From the NCBI RefSeq assembly GCF_021018745.1, contig NZ_CP063845.1, positions 1,054,001 to 1,118,000 on the forward strand: 64,000 nucleotides of DNA. Reading direction: 5' to 3'. Source of the stretch: Gloeobacter morelensis MG652769. GTDB taxonomy: Bacteria > Cyanobacteriota > Cyanobacteriia > Gloeobacterales > Gloeobacteraceae. Positions within the stretch are counted from its first letter, which is position 1. The number at the start of each line of letters is the position of its first letter. The notes beneath the pieces were generated by a model that was not told where the DNA came from, searched no databases, and saw nothing but the letters and a program-made list of their open reading frames with translations. Positions 45,203 to 54,969 of the stretch are shown piece after piece. The position numbers and the translations under genes were made by a program.

Positions 45203-46267
45203 ATGCAGTCCCTCAGCTTCGCAAACCCACGCCGCAGCCAGTACGCCTTTTTCGAGGGTCAAAACTGGGCAACGGTGAACGCCGATATCTACCTACCCCA
45301 GGGACTGACAGGACCCGCACCGCTTGTGATCATCTGCCCGGAACTTGGCTCCAACCGCAGGACGTTTGCCTACGTGGCCCAACACCTGGCTTCCCGGGGC
45401 TTTGCCGTGGCAGCCATCGAGCAGCCGGGTGCCAATACTGAGGCCGTGGAGCGTGCCTTTGCCGGAGATTATACGATACAGGGATCCGTGCAGTTTGTTG
45501 CCCGACCGATGTACGTCTCGATGCTGCTCGACGAGTTGCAGCGTCTTTCCGACTTCGATCCGCTCTGGAAGGGACGACTCGATATGACCCGCATCGGTGC
45601 CTTGGGCCATTCCTGGGGAGGCTACACGGTCCTCGCCCTAGCCGGGGCGAACATCGACTACAACTTTGTACGGCGTATCTGCAACATCAAAAATCAGTTA
45701 GTGGTGCTCGTCAATCCGTCGGTACTGCTGCAGTGTGTCCTCGATAGCAATCCCCTTCCGGAAATCGACCTCAAGGATACGCGCATCAAGGCGGTATTCG
45801 GTGTCAATCCCCTGGCGACAGCCGTCTCAGGCCCGACCGGGATTGCCCAAATCCAGATTCCGACGATGATTCTGACTGCCAGTGAAGACATCTTTTCTCG
45901 CCCGGTCAGCGAGCAGATCAACCCGTTTCGCTGGTTGACGACCAAGAACAAGTATCTGGTACTTGCCAGAAATGCCACCCACTTCACGCCCACCCTAAGC
46001 CAAAAGGCGACCGACTCGGCCTTCAATCTGCCTGAGTGGATGCTCGGTCCGCCGCCCGAGCAGATGTTCGGGGCGCTCAATGCTTTGAGCACAGCGTTTT
46101 TCAAGACCTACCTGGAGGGTGCAGAGCGCTACGCTGCGTATCTGAGTGAGGATTACGTGCGCACGCTTGGTCAAGAGCCGATGAAATTCAGCCTGGTCAC
46201 CGCCTTGGACGAGGGTATAAAACAGCGGCTTGAGGCGCAATTCCTGAAGTACGTCGGGGAGCCATAG
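45203..46267 (+). CDS. Alpha/beta hydrolase (dienelactone hydrolase-like), probably N-terminally shortened
   Basis: 354 residues from MQSLSFANPRRSQYAFF. Features: PLVIICPELGSNRRTFAYVAQHLASRGFAVAAIEQPG, nucleophile Ser in GALGHSWGGYTVLAL, Asp in LTASEDIFS and His in ARNATHFTPT. Cyanobacterial relatives usually have a signal peptide and a DUF1400 domain ahead of this core. Here neither is present, and only 45 bp separate its start from the divergent outer-membrane gene. I infer loss of the 5' part in the regional rearrangement; activity is uncertain. A TTG at 45137 extends the frame without adding known sequence. Confidence 0.7.
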   Translation: MQSLSFANPRRSQYAFFEGQNWATVNADIYLPQGLTGPAPLVIICPELGSNRRTFAYVAQHLASRGFAVAAIEQPGANTEAVERAFAGDYTIQGSVQFVARPMYVSMLLDELQRLSDFDPLWKGRLDMTRIGALGHSWGGYTVLALAGANIDYNFVRRICNIKNQLVVLVNPSVLLQCVLDSNPLPEIDLKDTRIKAVFGVNPLATAVSGPTGIAQIQIPTMILTASEDIFSRPVSEQINPFRWLTTKNKYLVLARNATHFTPTLSQKATDSAFNLPEWMLGPPPEQMFGALNALSTAFFKTYLEGAERYAAYLSEDYVRTLGQEPMKFSLVTALDEGIKQRLEAQFLKYVGEP

Positions 46268-46442
46268 CCGTCGCCTTGTGGGGTTGGCAGCCGAATAATG
46301 GTCGCAGTTCCGTAGCGCAGTAAAACATCGCGTAGTACGAGCGCGAGGCGCTGTCGTTGAACAAACCGGCCTCCAGCAGCAGACGCGCAGCGGCGACTGC
46401 CTCGCCCGCCCGCGCCAGCAGCCGGATTTGCTCGGGGCTCAA
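46197..46442 (-). pseudogene. HEPN domain protein (HepT-like), truncated
   Basis: TTG start overlapping the nucleotidyltransferase stop (TTGA at 46439-46442). SPEQIRLLARAGEAVAAARLLLEAG and then DSASRSYYAMFYCAT are the first HEPN helices. After about residue 44 the sequence turns into the antisense of the hydrolase 3' region, so the second helix pair with the R-X4-6-H nuclease motif is gone. No RNase activity expected. Confidence 0.7.
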
Positions 46443-46801
46443 AATTCGAGCCCCTCCTCGCGCACGTTCTCGACAAGGCTCCACCCGCCCGCGTCGTATA
46501 CCGATTTCCCGACGGCCAACAGCCCGACGAGCTTACCATGCTCGCTTAGTAGCCGCCCCACCAGCGCACCGGTGCGCTCGATCTCCAACATCGGATCGAC
46601 CGGATCTGTCAGCACTGTGAGCACGTCCACATCCGATTCGGAACCAGCGGCACCTCGCGCGTAGGAGCCGAACAGGACCGACCGCACCAGACGCGGACCG
46701 TACAGCGTTTCGAGTTCCGAACGCAAATCGGCGAGTAGCCGTCCGAGCTGCTTGCTACTCAAAGGTTCGACCGCAAAATCCGCTGTGAAGGAATCTGCCA
46801 T
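46439..46801 (-). CDS. MNT-type nucleotidyltransferase (MntA-like antitoxin)
   Basis: 120 residues from MADSFTADFAVEPLSSKQLG (ATG 46801, preferred over 46828). The catalytic motif is VLFGSYARGAAGSESDVDVLTVL, with the GSxxRG and SDxD residues of the minimal nucleotidyltransferase family (about 46-66). Its normal partner is a HEPN toxin, which it neutralises by adding AMP residues in characterised systems. The partner here is truncated, so this is an orphaned half of a module. Confidence 0.82.
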   Translation of the reverse strand: MADSFTADFAVEPLSSKQLGRLLADLRSELETLYGPRLVRSVLFGSYARGAAGSESDVDVLTVLTDPVDPMLEIERTGALVGRLLSEHGKLVGLLAVGKSVYDAGGWSLVENVREEGLEF

Positions 46802-46892
46802 GCTCAAGATCCTACCCTGTAGCAACAAACGCGAACACCGGTACCGTGGCCAAACAGCAGTTGGGTCGAGCCGACGGCCGGATTGCGGCGCT

Positions 46893-49532
46893 TTACTCGT
46901 AGCGTAAAGCGATCATCGGATCGACGCGGGTGGCGCGGCGGGCGGGCACGTAGCTGGCGAGTAACGCTACCGAGGCGAGCAGGGCAGCCACCGCACCGAA
47001 GGTGAGCGGGTCGATGGCCTCGACGCCGAAGAGCAAACCCGACAGCAGCCGGGCGAGGGCGAAGGTGACAGCAAGGCCGAGGCCGACGCCCAACAGGGCC
47101 AGCCCCATGCCCTGGCCCACGACCATCTGCAGGATGTCGCGGGGCCGAGCGCCCAGGGCCAGCCGCACGCCGATTTCGTGGGTGCGCTGGGTGACCGAGT
47201 AGGCCATCACCCCGTAGAGGCCCACGGCGGCGAGCACCAGGGCAGCCGCAGCGAAGGCGCCCAGAAGCACCGTGTTGAAGCGCGGTTGGGCGGTGGAATC
47301 GCTCAGGTATTGTTCGGCGGTCCGGATGGTCCCGACTGGTTGGGCCGGGTCGACCTCGGCCACCGCCCGGCGCAGCGCGTCGCCTAGGGCGGCCGGATTG
47401 CCCGCCGTGCGCGCTACCACGGTCATGAAGGGCAAAGGCGCCTGCTGGTAGGGCGCGTAGATGTCGGCGCGCGATTCGCTGGCAAGATCGTCGTGGTGCA
47501 CATCGCCCACGATGCCGACGATTTCGCGGTCGCCTGCGCCGCTGGAAGAATCAAGACGCAGGTGCTTGCCGATCGGATCTGCGTTTTTGAAGAAGCGCCG
47601 GGCAGTGGCCTGGCTAATCAGGGCGACTTTTGGCGCTTTTTCGTTGTCGGCGTCGGTGAAGGCCCGGCCCCGGATCAGCGGGATGCCCATCGTCCGAAAA
47701 TAGGCCGGATCGACGCTGTTGTAACCCGCCGCATCGCCCTGGCCGGCGGGCTTGGGGGGCTGCTCGCGCACGGTGAAGCCGATCACCATGCTGGAGCCGC
47801 TCATCGGCAGGGTACTCACCGCACTGGCACCGCTCACCCCCGGCAGGGCGCGCAGCCGCCCCACGAGGCGCTCGAAGAAGGCCGCCTGGGCCTGGGGTTT
47901 GGCGTAATCGGCCTCCGGGAGCATGACGGGGGCGGAGATCAGGTTTTTGGGGTTAAAGCCCGGATCGACTCCCTGCAACAGCAGATAGCTCTTAGCCAAT
48001 AGCCCCGCGCAACTGAGCAGCACCAGCGCCAGGGCTACCTCGGAAACGACCAGGCCGCTGCGCACCCGGTTGCGGGCCACCCCGGCGGTGGAACCCCGGC
48101 CACCGTCTTTGAGGTTGTCGGCAAGGTCGATCTGGGAGATCTGCAGGGCGGGGGCAACGCTGAAGACCGCTCCGGTGACCAGCACGATGGCCGCGGTAAA
48201 GGCGAGCACCGCCCCGTCCAGGCGGATTTCACCCACGCGCGGCAGCGAGCCGGGGTTGAGAGCCACCAGCAGCTGCACCGCCCCCCAGGCAAACCCGAGA
48301 CCCAGAGCGCCTCCCAACACCGTGAGCAAAATGTTCTCAGTGAGCAGCTGGCGAAACAATCGGGAGCGGCTCGCCCCCAGGGCCGTGCGAATGGCAATCT
48401 CGCGCTGGCGGACTGCCGCGCGCACCAGCAGCAAATTGGCAACGTTCGCGCAGCAAATCAGCAGCACGCAGATGACCGCCCCGAGCAGCACCAGCAGCGC
48501 CGGGCGGATCTCGCCCACCAGTTGCTCGTAGTAAGACACCACCCGGATGCCGAAGCCGGTGTTCTCGTCCGGGTGCTGCCGGGCCAGTTGCGCGGCGATG
48601 GCGTCCATCTCCGATTGGGCTTGTGCTACGGATACGCCCGGCTTCAGGCGGCCGAGGACAGTATGGGCAAAGCCGCCGCGATTTTCCTCGCGATCCGGCG
48701 GGTTGATCGCTGCGGGAATCCAGATGTCCGTCGTCCGATTGAGCAGCACCGCAAACTCGAAGCGATCGGGCATGACGCCCACAATGGTGTGATTTCTGCC
48801 GTCGAGCTTCATCGGCTTGCCCAGTACTGCCGGGCTGGCGTCGAAGCGGCGCCGCCAGTAGCTCTCGCTCAAGACGACCACCTGGTTTTTGCCTTCGATC
48901 TCCTCTTCTTGGCTGAAGGGTCGGCCGATGATTGGCCGGATTCGCGCCAGTTCCATCAGGGCGGGCGAGACCAGCCCCGCGCGCAGCCGCTCCGGCGCCC
49001 GCTCGCTCACGTAATTGCGCGGGTAGCCGCGCAACAGCGACAGGTGCGAAAAGACCCGGTTGCGCTCGCGCCAGTCGACAAAGTTGGCCACCGAGGTGCG
49101 CATTTGCTCGTCGTTCTCGCGCCGGTTGGTCTGCCAGACGGCCACCAGCTGTTCGGCCCGCGCAAAGGGCAGGGGCCTGAGGAGTACGCCGTTGAGGACG
49201 CTGAACATGGCGCCGGTGGCACCGATGCCGAGGGCGAGCACGAAGATCGCCACCAGCGAAAAACCGGCGCTTTTGAGAAGCATGCGAGCTCCGTAGCGCA
49301 GATCCTGCCAGAAGATGGCCAGGTGTTCGGCGAAGGCTGTGCTCGAAAGATCCGTCATTGTTTCCCACCAGAGTCGAAGGACACCTCGACGGCCGTCGGC
49401 CTGCCGCTCTTCGTGCAGGTTGTCAAGGAAAACCTGCACCAGCTCCTCGCCGTACTCAGCACGAAACTCCGCCGGGTAGAGCAGCAGCAGCCACCGGTAG
49501 AGACGCTCAGATAAGGTGTCAGGCTGTGGCAT
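46893..49532 (-). CDS. MacB/FtsX-like permease of the ADOP type (large, duplicated)
   Basis: 879 residues. An N-terminal soluble extension ([25 protein letters not shown]) is typical of ADOP permeases. It is followed by two MacB-type halves, each with a core periplasmic domain and FtsX helices: [22 protein letters not shown] (TM1), [23 protein letters not shown] (about 345), then [19 protein letters not shown] and the C-terminal [10 protein letters not shown]...[26 protein letters not shown] region. Such permeases usually pair with a LolD-like ATPase or stand alone; no ATPase is adjacent. The substrate is unknown. Confidence 0.85.
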   Translation of the reverse strand: MPQPDTLSERLYRWLLLLYPAEFRAEYGEELVQVFLDNLHEERQADGRRGVLRLWWETMTDLSSTAFAEHLAIFWQDLRYGARMLLKSAGFSLVAIFVLALGIGATGAMFSVLNGVLLRPLPFARAEQLVAVWQTNRRENDEQMRTSVANFVDWRERNRVFSHLSLLRGYPRNYVSERAPERLRAGLVSPALMELARIRPIIGRPFSQEEEIEGKNQVVVLSESYWRRRFDASPAVLGKPMKLDGRNHTIVGVMPDRFEFAVLLNRTTDIWIPAAINPPDREENRGGFAHTVLGRLKPGVSVAQAQSEMDAIAAQLARQHPDENTGFGIRVVSYYEQLVGEIRPALLVLLGAVICVLLICCANVANLLLVRAAVRQREIAIRTALGASRSRLFRQLLTENILLTVLGGALGLGFAWGAVQLLVALNPGSLPRVGEIRLDGAVLAFTAAIVLVTGAVFSVAPALQISQIDLADNLKDGGRGSTAGVARNRVRSGLVVSEVALALVLLSCAGLLAKSYLLLQGVDPGFNPKNLISAPVMLPEADYAKPQAQAAFFERLVGRLRALPGVSGASAVSTLPMSGSSMVIGFTVREQPPKPAGQGDAAGYNSVDPAYFRTMGIPLIRGRAFTDADNEKAPKVALISQATARRFFKNADPIGKHLRLDSSSGAGDREIVGIVGDVHHDDLASESRADIYAPYQQAPLPFMTVVARTAGNPAALGDALRRAVAEVDPAQPVGTIRTAEQYLSDSTAQPRFNTVLLGAFAAAALVLAAVGLYGVMAYSVTQRTHEIGVRLALGARPRDILQMVVGQGMGLALLGVGLGLAVTFALARLLSGLLFGVEAIDPLTFGAVAALLASVALLASYVPARRATRVDPMIALRYE

Positions 49533-49642
49533 CGTCAGTTTCCGGCGAAGAACGTCGCGGCACAGGCACTAAGCCCGCCGCACCGCCTGCCCCCATCCAA
49601 GGCACAGAGCCAGAGCGCAAATCGCCTCGGCACAACATTGAC

Positions 49643-49674
49643 TTATCCATCGTGGATGTATCCGATGTGGATAA
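49643..49674. promoter_or_regulatory. Inverted repeat TTATCCA-N18-TGGATAA upstream of the permease gene
   Basis: The outer arms TTATCCA/TGGATAA are perfect. Inside lie a smaller ATCCA-TCG-TGGAT palindrome and a direct repeat of GAT-GTATCC-type sequence. It lies 110 bp upstream of the permease start. A regulator binding site is likely; no regulator gene is adjacent. Confidence 0.45.
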
Positions 49675-49802
49675 ACTAGCGTTGTCCCGCCGCGCTGTCA
49701 AGGGCGATAACCAGGCGCTAAGCCGGGCCAAAAAGACGCACCAGCCACCCTTCGCCACTCGGCGAGCGCTGCTTTGGGTCCGACGCGCCGCTCAAGGGTC
49801 AT

Positions 49803-50597
49803 TCATCCAGGAAAAGCGATCTGGTAGACGTGGCTTTTGTACCAGTAGGCGAGAATGTCGTGATAGTTCCAGCCAGCCTGGGCCATCATCTGGGATACCT
49901 TCTGGCTCAGCATGCGGCCCTTGGGCACCGGGAGCGAATATTCGCCGTAGCGCACCCATCCGGCGATGCCCTCGGCGCGGTAGAAGCCCTGGGCCTTCGA
50001 GTAGTCGAGAAACTGATCGCGCGTGGCGGCTACGGCCCGGTCGGTGCGCGGGTGGGTGAGCAGGGTACTTTTGCCGGTGCGGGGGTTGTAGCGGGCAAAA
50101 CCGCCATAAACCTGGTCGACGACCGTGTCCACCAGGTCGTAGTGGGGACCGTGCTTGCGGCGCACCCAACTGGTGAGCGCGTACGTGCGCGCCGCCACCG
50201 CCTGGGCCATCAGGGCGTGGTCGCCGTAACTTGAGGGCATTTCCCGCGGCACCACCCCGCGCAGGTAGGTCTCCGAATCGACAAAGTTGACGGCGAGCAG
50301 CCCCCCACGCAGCCAGCGAAACTGCACGCTCTCGGGATACCAGCGATCCCCCACCAGCACCAATCCTTCGGGGGGCAACTGCACGACGCCGCTATTTTCG
50401 CGCCGGACAGTAAACCATTGGCCAGGGAGGAGGTCGACTGTGCCGCCGTTGTCCTGGCGCAGTTGGGCTGGAGCGGAGACGGCGATTTTGAGCGTGGACT
50501 TTGGGCCTTCCACCAGCACCCGAAGCGGAAAGGCCGACAATGGAGCAGCAGAGGCGAGCAACAACACACCCAGCAGCAGGGCGGGTCCGGGCTTCAT
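49803..50597 (-). CDS. SpoIID/LytB domain protein (secreted)
   Basis: 264 residues from MKPGPALLLGVLLLASAAPLSA, a signal peptide; a start at 50660 would place 21 extra residues before it. The SpoIID core is GLLAVNFVDSETYLRGVVPREMPSSYGDHALMAQAVAARTYAL in short blocks (about 110-150), with the E-x-Y-L-x-G-V-V-x-x-E-M-P and A-x-A-R-T-Y motifs. SpoIID proteins cut peptidoglycan glycan strands or stimulate amidases. It is divergent from trpF, 74 bp apart. Confidence 0.88.
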   Translation of the reverse strand: MKPGPALLLGVLLLASAAPLSAFPLRVLVEGPKSTLKIAVSAPAQLRQDNGGTVDLLPGQWFTVRRENSGVVQLPPEGLVLVGDRWYPESVQFRWLRGGLLAVNFVDSETYLRGVVPREMPSSYGDHALMAQAVAARTYALTSWVRRKHGPHYDLVDTVVDQVYGGFARYNPRTGKSTLLTHPRTDRAVAATRDQFLDYSKAQGFYRAEGIAGWVRYGEYSLPVPKGRMLSQKVSQMMAQAGWNYHDILAYWYKSHVYQIAFPG

Positions 50598-50671
50598 CGG
50601 GTGGAGCCGTCCAAATCTACGCAGCAACCCTAGCCCACGGCTAGCATCGTAGGCAAGCAAACCCGTCTGCT

Positions 50672-51331
50672 ATGCGCGTAAAAATCTGCGGCTTCACCGA
50701 CCCGGGCCAGGCCCGGGCCGCCGCCCGGCTGGGAGTGCACGCCCTGGGCTTCGTCTGTGTCCCCGGCACCCCCCGCTACGTGGATGCGGCCCGTCTGCGC
50801 GAAATCGCTGCCGCCCTGCCGCCGTTCACTTTCAAAGTCGGCGTCTTCGTGAACGCTTCTATAAAAACGCTGCGCGCCGCTATCGAAGCGGGCGGTCTGC
50901 AGGCGGTCCAACTCCACGGCGAGGAAAGCCCCGAAAGCTGCGCGCGTCTGGCGCGGACGCTGCCTGGGATTTTGCGGATCAAGGCTCTGCGCGTCCGGGG
51001 AGCGGCGGATCTCACAAAAATCGCACCGTACACGGACGCCGTCGAAGCGGTCCTGCTCGATGCCTGGCACCCTACCCAGGCGGGCGGGACGGGGCAAACC
51101 CTCGACTGGCAGGCGCTGCAGGGGTTTCGCCCGGCGCTGCCGTGGCTGCTTTCGGGTGGTTTGAGGCCCGCCAATCTGGCCAAAGCCCTCGAAATCCTGG
51201 CGCCCGATGCGGTTGACCTGTCGAGCGGCGTCGAGAACGGGGTACCTGGACAAAAAGATCTGAGCAAAATCACCCAGATCCTGCGCATCGCCAGCAGCCC
51301 CTTTGCGATAGAACGTGACTGCGGCGAATAG
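50672..51331 (+). CDS. trpF: Phosphoribosylanthranilate isomerase
   Basis: 219 residues, an (alpha/beta)8 barrel that isomerises N-(5-phosphoribosyl)anthranilate in tryptophan synthesis. VKICGFTDPGQARAAARLG holds the catalytic Cys; LGFVCVPGTPRYV, AVQLHGEESPESC, AVLLDAW with the catalytic Asp, and the phosphate-binding LLSGGLRPANL and VDLSSGVENGVPGQKD segments are all present. It stands alone, not in a trp operon, as is common in cyanobacteria. Confidence 0.95.
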   Translation: MRVKICGFTDPGQARAAARLGVHALGFVCVPGTPRYVDAARLREIAAALPPFTFKVGVFVNASIKTLRAAIEAGGLQAVQLHGEESPESCARLARTLPGILRIKALRVRGAADLTKIAPYTDAVEAVLLDAWHPTQAGGTGQTLDWQALQGFRPALPWLLSGGLRPANLAKALEILAPDAVDLSSGVENGVPGQKDLSKITQILRIASSPFAIERDCGE

Positions 51332-51400
51332 ACGCGGGCGGTTTATGATTAATGATGAAGGCACTGTTACCTTTCTTAATTTCAGTGCGCAGCTGGAGAA

Positions 51401-52378
51401 ATGAGCGTGGTGTCCGCAGCGAACTGGTCGGCCCTAGTCGAAGACGACTTAAGCCAGATGACGCGCAATTTGAAGAATCTGCTGGGGACGAAGCATCCGG
51501 TTCTGTATGCAGCGGCTGAGCACCTGTTCAACGCGGGCGGCAAGCGCATCCGCCCGGCGCTGGTGCTTTTGGTCTCGCGGGCGACGGCAGCCCACGGCGA
51601 GCCGACTGAGCGGCACCGCCGTCTCGCTGAAATTACCGAGATGATCCACACTGCGTCGCTGGTGCACGACGACGTCATCGACACCAGCGCCGTGCGTCGC
51701 GGCATCGACACGGTCAATTCCCGCTTCGGCAACCGGGTGGCGGTGCTGGCGGGCGATTATTTATTCGGAATGGCCTCAGCGTATCTGGCCCGTCTGGGCA
51801 GCCTCGAAGTGGTCGAGCTGTTGGGAATCGTCATCTCGCACTTCGGCGAGGGCGAACTGTTGCAGAGCACGCTGCAGTTTGCCCCGGACCTGACCTTTGA
51901 GCAGTACATTGACAAGAGCTTTTATAAGACCGCTTCGTTGATGGCAGGCACTTCGAGGGCGGCGGCGGTGCTCTCCGACAGCCCGACGGCCGTCTGCGAA
52001 GCGCTCTACGAGTACGGTCGCCACCTGGGCATCGCCTTTCAGGTAATCGACGACCTGCTGGATTTTACCGGCTCGACCGCCAAACTGGGCAAACCCGCCG
52101 GTTCGGATCTGCGCGACGGCAATCTCACCGCCCCGGTGCTCTACGCCCTCGAAGAGTCGCCCCACCTGAGCGGCCTCATCGAGCGCCAGTTCGAACAGAA
52201 GGGCGACCTTGAAAAGGCCCTTTCGCTGATTCACGCCAGCCGCGCGCTGGAGCGCACCCGCGAGCTTGCGGAGACCCATGCCCGCCGGGCGGTGGCCTCT
52301 CTTGAGATCTTGTCCCCCTCCCCGGCGCGCGAAGCGCTCAAGGATTTGGTCGGACACACCGTCAGCCGGCTGTACTAA
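51401..52378 (+). CDS. Long-chain polyprenyl diphosphate synthase (solanesyl type)
   Basis: 325 residues. The first aspartate-rich motif is LVHDDVIDTSAVRRG (DDxxD-type, about 87-91) and the second is QVIDDLLDFTGS (about 215-219); also GGKRIRPALVLL and GDYLFGMASAYLARLG. Small residues before the first motif fit a long-chain enzyme that makes the plastoquinone side chain. A GGAG ribosome site precedes ATG 51401. Confidence 0.9.
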   Translation: MSVVSAANWSALVEDDLSQMTRNLKNLLGTKHPVLYAAAEHLFNAGGKRIRPALVLLVSRATAAHGEPTERHRRLAEITEMIHTASLVHDDVIDTSAVRRGIDTVNSRFGNRVAVLAGDYLFGMASAYLARLGSLEVVELLGIVISHFGEGELLQSTLQFAPDLTFEQYIDKSFYKTASLMAGTSRAAAVLSDSPTAVCEALYEYGRHLGIAFQVIDDLLDFTGSTAKLGKPAGSDLRDGNLTAPVLYALEESPHLSGLIERQFEQKGDLEKALSLIHASRALERTRELAETHARRAVASLEILSPSPAREALKDLVGHTVSRLY

Positions 52379-52496
52379 ATCGGCTGCGTTTGTAATGCCC
52401 TCGCCAGAATCTGAAATCTATCTTAAAATTGGGGCCAGTACGGACGGTCACGCAGCGGTTCTGGTTGGAACCGGAAGGCACATCTAGGAGGAAATT

Positions 52497-53567
52497 ATGG
52501 CGCTTGTACCGTTGAGGGTTTTGCTGGACCACGCCGCCGAAAACAACTATGGCATTCCGGCGTTCAACGTCAACAACCTCGAACAAATCAAGGCGATCAT
52601 GGACGCCGCCCGCGAAGTGAACAGCCCCGTCATTTTGCAGGCGTCGCGCGGCGCCCGCAAGTACGCGGGTGAAGCGTTCCTGCGCCACATGGTGCTTGCG
52701 GCGGTCGAAGAATACCCCGAGATTCCGATCGTCATGCACCAGGACCACGGCAACAGCCCGGCCACCTGCTACTCGGCCATCAAGAACGGCTTTACGAGCG
52801 TGATGATGGACGGTTCGCTGATGGAGGACGCCAAGACCCCGGCGAGCTACGAATACAACGTCGAGGTGACCGCCAAGGTGACCGAGGTGGCCCACGCCCT
52901 GGGCGTGAGCGTCGAAGGTGAACTCGGCTGCCTGGGTTCGCTGGAGACCGGTGCCGGCGACAAAGAGGACGGCCACGGCTTCGAGGGCACCCTCTCCCAC
53001 GACCAGCTTTTGACCGACCCGGATGAGGCGGCCGATTTTGTCGAGCGCACCGGCGTCGATGCCCTCGCCATCGCCATCGGCACCAGCCACGGCGCCTACA
53101 AGTTCAGCCGCAAACCCGACGGCGCCATCCTCGCCATCGACCGCATCCGCGAAATCCACCGCAAGCTCCCCAACACCCACCTGGTCATGCACGGTTCTTC
53201 GAGCGTGCCCCAGGATCTTCAAGATCTGATCAACTCCTACGGCGGCGCCATTCCCCAGACCTGGGGAGTGCCGGTGGCCGAGATTCAAGAAGGCATCCGC
53301 AACGGCGTGCGCAAGGTGAACGTCGATACCGACAACCGCCTGGCGATTACCGCTGCGGTGCGCGAAGCCCTCGCCAAAGAACCCGCCGAGTTCGACCCGC
53401 GCAAGTTCTTGATTCCTTCGATGAAGTACATGCTGAAAGTCTGCCGCGACCGCTACGTCGAATTCGGCTCCGCCGATCAGGCAAGCAAAATCAAGCAGGT
53501 CTCCCTCGATGAGATGGCCAAGCGCTACATCGCCGCAAGCAGCATGAAGAAGGCCGTCACGGTCTAA
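52497..53567 (+). CDS. fba: Class II fructose-bisphosphate aldolase (Calvin cycle type)
   Basis: 356 residues; a strong ribosome site TAGGAGGA lies just ahead of ATG 52497. Zinc ligands and class II motifs: [69 protein letters not shown] (in short blocks), [30 protein letters not shown], and [11 protein letters not shown]. It forms fructose and sedoheptulose bisphosphates in carbon fixation and acts in glycolysis. A very strong terminator follows. Confidence 0.97.
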   Translation: MALVPLRVLLDHAAENNYGIPAFNVNNLEQIKAIMDAAREVNSPVILQASRGARKYAGEAFLRHMVLAAVEEYPEIPIVMHQDHGNSPATCYSAIKNGFTSVMMDGSLMEDAKTPASYEYNVEVTAKVTEVAHALGVSVEGELGCLGSLETGAGDKEDGHGFEGTLSHDQLLTDPDEAADFVERTGVDALAIAIGTSHGAYKFSRKPDGAILAIDRIREIHRKLPNTHLVMHGSSSVPQDLQDLINSYGGAIPQTWGVPVAEIQEGIRNGVRKVNVDTDNRLAITAAVREALAKEPAEFDPRKFLIPSMKYMLKVCRDRYVEFGSADQASKIKQVSLDEMAKRYIAASSMKKAVTV

Positions 53568-53579
53568 GGGCAACACCAC

Positions 53580-53624
53580 GCAAGACAAAAAAAGGGCTGA
53601 TTTTCAGCCCTTTTTTTGTCTTGC
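53580..53624. terminator. Bidirectional intrinsic terminator after fba
   Basis: A perfect 21-bp stem (arms 53580-53600 and 53604-53624) with a TTT loop. The GC core GGGCTGA is followed by T7 on the plus strand, and the mirrored A7/T7 serves the minus strand, so it can stop both fba and transcripts coming from the TIGR03032 gene. Confidence 0.95.
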
Positions 53625-53661
53625 GGTACTGCTGCCGAACAGGGTTATCGGGCGAAACCGC

Positions 53662-54723
53662 TCACAGCGATTGTGGCTCGCCCACCGAAAGCAGCCGCCG
53701 GATCTCATCGCTGACAAAACCGATCGCCATTGGCTGCCTCACCCCAGGCAACACCGCCACGTCGTACAGCTCTTCGATCATCTCCCCCTCGATGCGCAGC
53801 CAGTGCACCGCATCCCCGCGCTTCAGGTCGATGACCACCAGTCCGCAACGCGCCCCTACCCCTTCTTTGTCCAGGCGCTCCTGCAACTGCAGGCCCGAAA
53901 ACGCCCGGTCCCGCCGCGGCTTCGAGAGCCCCGCCACCGCAAAGTCACCCCAGAAGGCCAACCCCCGCAAATACCCCGGGCAAAACGCCACCGACACAAA
54001 CTTGCCAGATTCGGTGTCCACATAGCCGAATTCGCCGCTGCCCGAGTTGTGCAACCAGAGCTTTCCCCGGTACCACCGCGGCGAGTGGGGCATCGACAGG
54101 CCCACCGCCACCACTTCGCCGCTTGCGACGTCCACCGCGCAACCGCCCGTCCTGCGGTGTTCGCGCCAGCCTTCGCCCACGTCCGTGCGCGAGACCGCCG
54201 TCACCCAACCCGGCTTGCCGTCGCGCATCGCGAGGCCGTTGAGGTGGCAGCGGTCCTCGGCGGCCAGGCGGCTGATGAAAGGTGGTTGCCAGAGGGGGGC
54301 GAAGCTGTGGGTGGGGCTGACGGTGGCCAGGCAGGAGAAGAGCGTGTTGACGAAGACCGGGCGGCCGGTGGCGTCGATGGCCAGGTCGTGGGCGTCGATG
54401 TCGCCTGTGACCCAGCCGACGCGGGGCACGAAGCAGCGGTCGTAGCCCTGGTGGGTCTCGCCGTCGCCCAGGACATTCTCGAAGCGCCAGATCTGGTAGA
54501 GGGTGCCGAGGCAGAGGCTCTGGGCGTCGGTCCACAGCCCGAGGCAGCGGTTGAGGGTGCGCTCGAACAGCGACAGTCGGCCGTCGGGCTGGAGTCCGAT
54601 GAGGAAGAGTTTGCCGGCCTGGTAAGTGGTGAAGGCGAGGGCTATGTGTTGTTCTGCGAGCCAGTTGGGGAACTGGCGGGAGGGGGCAAATTCCAGGCGG
54701 GCGGGGGTATCTGGCTGGCTCAT
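53662..54723 (-). CDS. TIGR03032 family protein
   Basis: 353 residues from MSQPDTPARLEFAPSRQFPNWL (ATG 54723). Conserved segments include ALAFTTYQAGKLFLIGL, RCLGLWTDAQSLCLGTLYQIWRFEN, DAHDLAIDATGRPVFVNTLFSCLA, CHLNGLAMRDGKPGWVTAVSRTD and HSPRWYRGKLWLHNSGSGEFGYVD, the pattern of the beta-propeller-like TIGR03032/DUF4915 family. Function not established. A frameshifted copy of its 5' end is at 55876-56052. Confidence 0.88.
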   Translation of the reverse strand: MSQPDTPARLEFAPSRQFPNWLAEQHIALAFTTYQAGKLFLIGLQPDGRLSLFERTLNRCLGLWTDAQSLCLGTLYQIWRFENVLGDGETHQGYDRCFVPRVGWVTGDIDAHDLAIDATGRPVFVNTLFSCLATVSPTHSFAPLWQPPFISRLAAEDRCHLNGLAMRDGKPGWVTAVSRTDVGEGWREHRRTGGCAVDVASGEVVAVGLSMPHSPRWYRGKLWLHNSGSGEFGYVDTESGKFVSVAFCPGYLRGLAFWGDFAVAGLSKPRRDRAFSGLQLQERLDKEGVGARCGLVVIDLKRGDAVHWLRIEGEMIEELYDVAVLPGVRQPMAIGFVSDEIRRLLSVGEPQSL

Positions 54724-54969
54724 GCGGTCCTGATGGCACCGGGAGGGTTGGCGGGGTACCGGTGGCAGAATGGCACCGGCCGGGATCACTCGTCAAGGGT
54801 GAGGCTGGGTGGGAAACGCAGGCGGCGTTGCCCCCCACCCCTACCGCAGCTAAGGGGTGGGCGCCGCGATTTTCCTCCTGGGTTGCGGGCGGCGCCCACA
54901 GACATTTGCCGGTGGCCGAGCGGGTAGCGTAGGTACCCGCGCACGCACAGACGGAGTCGCCTCCAGGGC

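Noticed and set aside
49643-49674. DnaA boxes of a replication origin (TTATCCACA on the minus strand)
   Set aside because: Only one consensus box and one weak one, no cluster, no AT-rich unwinding region and no dnaA or dnaN nearby.
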